From NCBI GenBank assembly GCA_964561025.1, contig CAZLNM010000041.1:1-38721 (forward strand): a DNA stretch of 38,721 nt. Direction: 5' to 3'. Of this stretch, positions 33,976-38,721 are shown in pieces. Positions within the stretch are counted from its first letter, which is position 1. Each line of letters starts with the position of its first letter. A model generated the notes under the pieces. That model saw only the letters and a program-made list of their open reading frames with translations. It was not told the DNA's origin and did not search any database. Origin of the DNA: JAAZNF01 sp964561025 (GTDB taxonomy: Bacteria > Myxococcota > B64-G9). The position numbers and the translations under genes are program-made.

Positions 33976-35316
33976 ATGGCAATCGCACAGGTGATCCAGG
34001 AGTACCGCGCCTTCATGCAGGCGCGCCCGCGGGAGATGGCGGCCGAGCACGCGGAGCTGCGGCGCCGGCTGACCGCACGCAACTGCCTCTACAAGGGGCA
34101 ACCCTTCCCCATGTTCATGATGCCGCACTTCATCTCGCGCGAGCAGCACCGGCTGCTCCAGCGCGCCTGCCAGAACCTCGTCTCGGCGGTCGAGAAGGTG
34201 ACGGACCTCTACTTTGGCGATCCCGCCTTCGCCGCCTCCTTCGGCCTGAGCGAGGGCGAGCGGGTGCTGATGGAGATCCCGCCGCGGCTTTCGCGCAAGA
34301 TCGTGCTGTGCCGGCCGGACGGCTTTCTGGCCGACGAGGTGCTGTCGTTCATCGAGATCAACGCCGACAGCCCGGCGGGCATGGTCGACGGCGACATCCT
34401 GTCCGAGGAGTTCTTCAAGCTCTCGCCGGTCGAGGACATCCGCCGGCGCCACACCGTCGAGCCCGAGCGCATGAAGGAGCGATACCTTGCGGTGCTGCTC
34501 GCGAAGTGGCGCGAGTTCGGCGGCACGGCCGCCCCGCACATCGGCATCGTCGACTGGGACGAGGTGCAGCCGCGCACCGAGTTCTACCTCTTGGCCGAGT
34601 TCTTCGAAGCGCACGGCTACCCCGCCCGGGTGGGCGACCCCCGGGCCCTGGAATTCCGTAGCGGCAAGCTGTGGCTCGGCGACTTTCGCATCGATCTCAT
34701 GGTGCGGCGGGTGATCACGCGGGAGCTCGCCGAGAAGCTCGACCAGGTGAAGGGCTTGCTGGCCGCCGCCCGCGAAGGCGCGGTGTGCATCGTCAACCCG
34801 TTCCGCTCGAAGCTCGCCTCCTTCAAGGGCATCTTCAAGGTGCTGACCGACCCCGAGCACCGCCACCTGTTCGATCGCGACGAGCAGGAGGTCATCGACC
34901 GGCACATCCCCTGGACCCGGCAGGTCTCGCCCGGGCGAGTGGACTTCCACGGCGAGCGATTGGAGATGGAGCAACTGCTCTCGCGGCACAAGGCCCGCCT
35001 GGTGCTGAAACCCACGCACGGCTACGCCGGCAAGGACGTGTTCGTCGGCGCGGACGCCCCCGACGCCGAATGGTCCGAGGTGATCGCCCGGTCGCTCTCG
35101 GGCCAGGCCAACTACATCGTGCAGGAGTTCGTGCCCATCCCCGAAGCCGAGTTCCCGGCGTTCGACCCCGAGCTGGTCTTCGTCCCCAAGAAGGTCAACA
35201 TCAACCCCTTCGTGCTCGACGGCGCCTACGCCGGGTGCATGTCGCGGGTGTCGGACTCCTCCATCATCAACCTGGCCCGCGGCGGCGGCCAGCAACCGAC
35301 CTTCGTGTGCGCATGA
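33976..35316 (+). CDS. Circularly permuted ATP-grasp protein (glutathionylspermidine-synthase-like)
   Basis: I use the ATG at 33976 (GGAGGG 8 nt upstream); an earlier ATG at 33949 would overlap the previous stop (ATGA) and add nine residues. The product has 446 residues. The order of elements is that of circularly permuted ATP-grasp enzymes: the metal-binding strand FIEINADSPAG comes early, followed by the Rossmann-like segment IGIVDWDEVQ, then NPFRSKLASFKGIFKVL, the ATP-binding ARLVLKPTHGYAGKDVFVG, and NYIVQEFVPIPE. Known members make amide bonds between a peptide carboxylate and an amine, as in glutathionylspermidine synthase, or tag unknown products. It is the middle gene of the three-gene operon and overlaps the peptidase gene by 4 nt. 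Confidence 0.85.
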   Translation: MAIAQVIQEYRAFMQARPREMAAEHAELRRRLTARNCLYKGQPFPMFMMPHFISREQHRLLQRACQNLVSAVEKVTDLYFGDPAFAASFGLSEGERVLMEIPPRLSRKIVLCRPDGFLADEVLSFIEINADSPAGMVDGDILSEEFFKLSPVEDIRRRHTVEPERMKERYLAVLLAKWREFGGTAAPHIGIVDWDEVQPRTEFYLLAEFFEAHGYPARVGDPRALEFRSGKLWLGDFRIDLMVRRVITRELAEKLDQVKGLLAAAREGAVCIVNPFRSKLASFKGIFKVLTDPEHRHLFDRDEQEVIDRHIPWTRQVSPGRVDFHGERLEMEQLLSRHKARLVLKPTHGYAGKDVFVGADAPDAEWSEVIARSLSGQANYIVQEFVPIPEAEFPAFDPELVFVPKKVNINPFVLDGAYAGCMSRVSDSSIINLARGGGQQPTFVCA

Positions 35317-36224
35317 AACCGACCGAACTGGTGTACAGCTCGCACGACCGCTGCGAGTACCTGCACCGCGAGTGGCTGGTGCAGCGCGCGCTGGAGAGCC
35401 CCGACAACAAGACCTTGCTGTACCTCCCCTGCTCGTCGCGCTCCCGCGGCGACCAGGAGTTCAGCTGGGGGACCTTCGCCTGGTACCTCGAGCGCTTCCG
35501 GCAGTACGGCCTCGAGCCGCGGCACTTCTACTGGGACGAGGACCTGCGGCGCGAGGACGTGCAGCTGCTCTTCGACTGGCTGCGCTACTCCCGGGTGGTC
35601 ATCCTGGGCGGCGGGCGCATCCAGCTCGGCCTCGAGCGCTATCGCGCCCTGGGCGGGCGGTACTTCGGCAACCCCGACGCCTTCGTGCAGACGCTGCTGG
35701 CCCGCCAGGCCGACGGCCTGCTCACGGCGGGGTTCTCGGCCGGGGCCGCGCAACTGTGCGAGCACAGCTGCGACGAGGACGTGCCCACCTTCGGGCTGAT
35801 CGCCAAGACCGTGGTCACGCTGCACCACGAGCCGGCCGCGCGGGGACACCTTGACTACCTGGCCCACCGCCACCCCGACTGCCTGGTGTTCGGCCTGCCC
35901 AACGACTCGGGGATCGCGGTGAGCCGCGGCTTCACCGAGCGCGGGAACTACTGGCAGATCATCCAGTTCATCATCGACTGCTCCTGGGACCGGCCCGAGG
36001 ACGCGCACCACATCAAGACCCGCCAGGGGGTGCAGATCGAGCACCGCTACCTGGACGGGCGGGAGTGGCGCTTCAACGGCGGCGACATCTTGCTGCGGGT
36101 CTTCTATCACAACGACGGCTGGGAGGGCTGGATCAAGCGGCCGGAGGTGCCGGTCTTTTTCGAGTACGGGACCCAGCGCGAGTGCGGCTATCACTCCGTT
36201 GAAGAGATCTTGGGCAGCCGGTGA
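35313..36224 (+). CDS. Peptidase S51 / cyanophycinase-like protein
   Basis: The product has 303 residues; the ATG overlaps the stop of the ATP-grasp gene (ATGA). The strings VVILGGGRIQLGLERYRALGG and GLLTAGFSAGAAQLCE match the class I glutamine-amidotransferase-like fold of family S51, where Ser142 in GFSAGA would be the nucleophile, as in cyanophycinase and dipeptidase E. The later GLPNDSGIAVSRG corresponds to the conserved loop after the catalytic His region. Known relatives cleave beta-linked or isopeptide bonds, such as Asp-Arg units of cyanophycin. Its place behind two ATP-grasp ligases suggests that it trims or degrades their product. The last 60 residues (FFEYGTQRE) are a family-variable tail. 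Confidence 0.8.
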   Translation: MKPTELVYSSHDRCEYLHREWLVQRALESPDNKTLLYLPCSSRSRGDQEFSWGTFAWYLERFRQYGLEPRHFYWDEDLRREDVQLLFDWLRYSRVVILGGGRIQLGLERYRALGGRYFGNPDAFVQTLLARQADGLLTAGFSAGAAQLCEHSCDEDVPTFGLIAKTVVTLHHEPAARGHLDYLAHRHPDCLVFGLPNDSGIAVSRGFTERGNYWQIIQFIIDCSWDRPEDAHHIKTRQGVQIEHRYLDGREWRFNGGDILLRVFYHNDGWEGWIKRPEVPVFFEYGTQRECGYHSVEEILGSR

Positions 36225-36323
36225 GGCGGGTGCGAGCCAACCCCCAAACGACGGGCGGGAGGAGTTTTCTGGCGCGGTGTGGGGCGCGGGAGCATGTCAT
36301 GCCCGGCCCGTGAGGCCCGTCGC

Positions 36324-36638
36324 TCAGTCGCAGATCCACTCGCACAAGCCGGCGTTGCAGGCGGCGTGCCCGGCGCAGGTGTCGTGGGTCCAGACGTTGT
36401 CGGGGTTCTCGCAGTCGGCCACCCCGATACACTCGTGGGGTGGAAAACAGATGCAGCGGGTCAGGTTGCAGTACATCTGCCCGTCGCATTGATCGCTGTT
36501 GGCGCAGGGCTCGCTCTCGCCACCGTTTCCCGGCGAGGTCCCTTCACAGGGACGCCCCTTCTCGCCGCCGCAACCGGTGACCAGCCCACCCCCGATCGCC
36601 AGCACCACCACCAGAAGGAAATGTCGCCACGTTCTCAT
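36324..36638 (-). CDS. Small Cys-rich lipoprotein
   Basis: I use the ATG at 36638, giving 104 residues; the open frame continues upstream but lacks a better start. The signal sequence ends in GLVTGC, so Cys23 is the likely lipidation site. The mature protein has about 14 Cys in a short span (PCANSDQCDGQMYC, RCICFPPHECIG, CAGHAACNAGLCEWIC), resembling the disulfide-rich modules found next to lipoproteins in myxobacteria. No function can be given. It is downstream of the lipoprotein gene at 36736-37629 and in the same direction, with a gap of 97 bp. Confidence 0.75.
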   Translation of the reverse strand: MRTWRHFLLVVVLAIGGGLVTGCGGEKGRPCEGTSPGNGGESEPCANSDQCDGQMYCNLTRCICFPPHECIGVADCENPDNVWTHDTCAGHAACNAGLCEWICD

Positions 36639-36735
36639 TTTCCAGGCCCCTTCGATTGTCGTTGCCACACCGGTGGAAGTAGCCGAACCCGGCCGGATTG
36701 TCAACGCACAAGAGGTCCTTGTGAACCGGATCGAA

Positions 36736-37629
36736 TCAAGGGGTAGCCGCGGACGCCGCCATCGCCTGTGCCTCTTTCAAGGCGTTGGCCGGCCGGACCG
36801 CCGCCAGCCGCCGGGCCTTCTCCACCACCTGGGAGGAGAGGTTCTCCGAGGCGGAGCGCAGCAGCTCCGCCTTGAGGGCACGCCGCTCCTCGGCCTGGGA
36901 GGCCAGCGCCGCCTTCCGCTGTCCTTCCACGCGGGCGAACACCGAGAACAGGATGGTGCCGGTCTTTACATCGAACAGCGTGGCCTCCAGCACCCCCGCG
37001 GCGCTGAGGGTGCTGGCGGGGGCGAACAGCAGCGGCAGCAAGGCGAGGTAGCTAAAGCCCCAGGCGTTGAGCGAGCTTCTGTCCACGAACCGGTTTCGGT
37101 ACAGGACCAGGTAGTCTGCGCGATAGCGCGCCGCCAGCTCGCGCAGGCCAGAGACGCCGGCGTCGCACGGCCACCCGGTGGACACCTCGGTGACTCCATC
37201 AAATAGCCCCGAGCGCTCCAGGGCGCCGGCGATGGCCTCGGGGACGGCGTTGAGCGGCAGGTCGGGGTCCGGGCCGTAGCCCGTGGCCACCGGGATCACC
37301 CCCACGCGCGCCCCCTCCTCCAGAAACACCGGGGCGGCCAGCACCCGGCGCAGGTCCTCCTCGGAGATCGAGCCGGCGGTGTCGCGCTTGAAGTGATCTC
37401 GCTCGAGCGGCGCCGCTGCCGGAGACAGCGCGAGCGGCGCCATCTCGGCCTGCAACGGCTTCATGGCGGCGCAACCCGACCCGAGGGCCACGAGACCCGA
37501 AACGAACATCAGCGACACCATGGCGCGCGACCGCCCGCGCTGGCTTTGTGGGCCCCGCGGCCGGCCGTGCCTGGAAAGCACTTTCCCTATCCAGCGTGTC
37601 GTTCTGAGAAATATGGCAGCTCGCGGCAT
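36736..37629 (-). CDS. Lipoprotein of unknown function
   Basis: I use the ATG at 37629, preceded by AAGGAGG at about 5 nt, although a signal sequence would start nearer the Met at 37521; this gives a 297-residue product with an unusually long basic N-terminal region and the lipobox VALGSGC (Cys53). The mature part has an alpha/beta pattern (RVGVIPV, YRADYLVLYRNRFV, VLEATLFDVKTGTILF) and a long Ala/Arg-rich C-terminal helix (EERRALKAELLRSASENLSSQV). The layout resembles small CsgG/LpoB-like or rhombotarget-type lipoproteins, but no signature is decisive. The gap to the right (37630-37858) contains a hairpin and no gene. Confidence 0.7.
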   Translation of the reverse strand: MPRAAIFLRTTRWIGKVLSRHGRPRGPQSQRGRSRAMVSLMFVSGLVALGSGCAAMKPLQAEMAPLALSPAAAPLERDHFKRDTAGSISEEDLRRVLAAPVFLEEGARVGVIPVATGYGPDPDLPLNAVPEAIAGALERSGLFDGVTEVSTGWPCDAGVSGLRELAARYRADYLVLYRNRFVDRSSLNAWGFSYLALLPLLFAPASTLSAAGVLEATLFDVKTGTILFSVFARVEGQRKAALASQAEERRALKAELLRSASENLSSQVVEKARRLAAVRPANALKEAQAMAASAATP

Positions 37630-37827
37630 GGCGTTCCTCCTTGGCGAGCGCGGGCCCGCCATCATTTGTCGAGTTAACGCCAAAGGCCGGCCGCGGCTTA
37701 CACCCTGACAGAGGTTGCGGGAGCCGGATTCAGGGGTTCGGCGATTCGCTCATGGGCTGCTGGTCGAGGATGGTCCCGCCGGCGCCCATGGACATGAGGT
37801 TCCGGCCAAGGACCGTGGTCACCGGCA

Positions 37828-37848
37828 CCGGCCGGTCATCGGCCGGTT
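37828..37848 (-). terminator. GC-rich hairpin behind the beta-helix gene
   Basis: ACCGGCCG (37828-37835), a 5-nt loop and CGGCCGGT (37841-37848) form a perfect 8-bp stem 10 bp after the stop codon of the minus-strand beta-helix gene. The stem is strong, but no T-run follows on the minus strand, so termination is only a guess. Confidence 0.4.
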
Positions 37849-37858
37849 TCGGCATGGA

Positions 37859-38721
37859 TCATGGCGCCCGTTCAAGGAAAGGGATAAACACCACCTCCCC
37901 CACGGACGAGTCGTCATGGATGTCGTAGATGTGGCCCGCGACCTCGTCCGGGTCGGTCGTGCACCAGTAGTTTCCGGTGGCGTCAAGTTTGTGCCAACCA
38001 TGCATCTTGACATCATATTCACGGTTGCCGCAGATGATGTTGTCGCGCATTAGCGGGTGCTGCACCCAGTCATGGTCATCGTGAAAAAAACCGATGCCAT
38101 TTCCAGTTATGGTGCACTTCTTGATCTTTGCGGGCATGCCAAATCCCCCCAACGACCACTGGATACCGGATTCCGAATTACCGACGATTGAACAGCCGAT
38201 GACATGCCCCAGCGGGTTTTCAATCCCTACGCCATTCTCTTCAACGATGCACATAGTGATATTGTTGGACCCGATCGGTTCGTATGGAGGACCTATCGCG
38301 GGATTGATCCCTATCGCCTTGCCGTTTCCCCTGAACGTGCAATTCATGAAATCCACATGGAGTGCCCGAACGCCGAATTGATTCGAAAGAAACGAGCAAT
38401 CTCTGACCTCGACCGGCGAATTGATCTGTCCTCGCAGCGCGGTGAAGTTGAACTGAAAAGCCGAGTCGGTGATCCGAAAAGGTCCTATCTTGTCGCCGAA
38501 AAACCTCAATCCCTCTTCTGCAGACTCGACGATTGCGCCGGAAAGCAGGACTTGAACCGTTGCAGCGTCCCGCAGCTCGATGCCTTTCCAAGAGGCCATC
38601 GCCGGTGCGACCGAGTTCGAGGTGAACCGAGCTGGCATTCCAGAAGCAGCCAGGACATGCAATTCCCCGTTCACGAAGATCGCCGCTCCGTCCCCCACCC
38701 GCACCTCCACGCACGGCCCCA
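37859..38721 (-). CDS. Right-handed parallel beta-helix protein, partial
   Basis: The frame is open to the window edge, so the start and any signal sequence are missing; 287 codons are seen. The start of the visible part (GAAIFVNGELHVLAASGMPA followed by WKGIEL) is the usual beginning of secreted parallel beta-helix (pectate-lyase-like) proteins. Further on, short strands recur every 20-25 residues with Asn/Gly turns (SAFQFNFTALRG, CTFRGNGKAIGINP, CSIVGNSESGIQW, CTITGNGIGFFHDD). The fold is used for carbohydrate binding or lysis and for surface adhesion. No catalytic Asp/Arg set of known lyases is evident, so the role is open. Confidence 0.75.
   Translation of the reverse strand, partial: GPCVEVRVGDGAAIFVNGELHVLAASGMPARFTSNSVAPAMASWKGIELRDAATVQVLLSGAIVESAEEGLRFFGDKIGPFRITDSAFQFNFTALRGQINSPVEVRDCSFLSNQFGVRALHVDFMNCTFRGNGKAIGINPAIGPPYEPIGSNNITMCIVEENGVGIENPLGHVIGCSIVGNSESGIQWSLGGFGMPAKIKKCTITGNGIGFFHDDHDWVQHPLMRDNIICGNREYDVKMHGWHKLDATGNYWCTTDPDEVAGHIYDIHDDSSVGEVVFIPFLERAP

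Overview
The window is GC-rich (roughly two-thirds G+C, with one AT-richer patch near 23 kb). It looks like the chromosome of a Gram-negative, delta-proteobacterial/Myxococcota-type organism. The reasons are the many lipoproteins whose lipobox cysteine is followed by Asp/Gly/Ala-rich linkers (DAGTDAG, DGGDGG), Cys-rich CTDC-type repeats of the kind common in myxobacterial secreted proteins, FadL- and porin-like beta-barrels, multiheme c-type cytochromes, and a complex I operon. Lineage is inferred from style only; there is no rRNA, tRNA or other marker here. No mobile element, CRISPR array or RNA gene was recognised.

Left end (1-2871, minus strand): a FadL-type outer-membrane protein, a small lipoprotein and a truncated membrane methyltransferase, arranged as an operon. 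A 229-bp gap follows.

Electron-transport block (17423 down to 3101, minus strand): fifteen tightly packed genes, nuoABCDHIJKLMN, then a YycJ-like metallo-beta-lactamase-fold protein, a small OB-fold/cold-shock-like protein, a pentaheme cytochrome c and a fused monoheme cytochrome-porin resembling Cyc2. Most junctions overlap by 4 nt or have gaps of 4-12 nt, and the largest gap is 35 nt, so one transcript is likely. The genes for the NADH-oxidising arm (nuoE, F, G) are absent from the cluster. Together the genes suggest a quinone-reactive, proton-pumping complex I core made alongside periplasmic and outer-membrane cytochromes.

Middle (17725-25706): plus-strand genes for a secreted beta-barrel-like protein, an orphan conserved protein and an acidic-linker lipoprotein. 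Next come a degenerate coding fragment and a minus-strand ankyrin/LpoB-like lipoprotein bracketed by two 42-bp imperfect direct repeats, a low-GC zinc-ribbon gene, and a large lipoprotein with tandem Cys-rich repeats and a gingipain-like (clan CD) peptidase domain.

Secreted hydrolase operon (31354 down to 25802, minus strand): three lipoproteins, namely a DUF4832/DUF4874-type protein, a clan GH-A glycoside hydrolase and a CocE/NonD-type serine hydrolase, separated by 6-12 nt.

Amidoligase cluster (31967-36224): an N-formylglutamate-amidohydrolase-like enzyme diverges from a three-gene operon encoding a RimK-like ATP-grasp protein, a circularly permuted ATP-grasp protein and an S51/cyanophycinase-like peptidase. 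This is the best candidate here for an uncharacterised small-peptide or amide metabolism system.

Right end (36324-38721, minus strand): two lipoproteins and the truncated end of a right-handed beta-helix protein.
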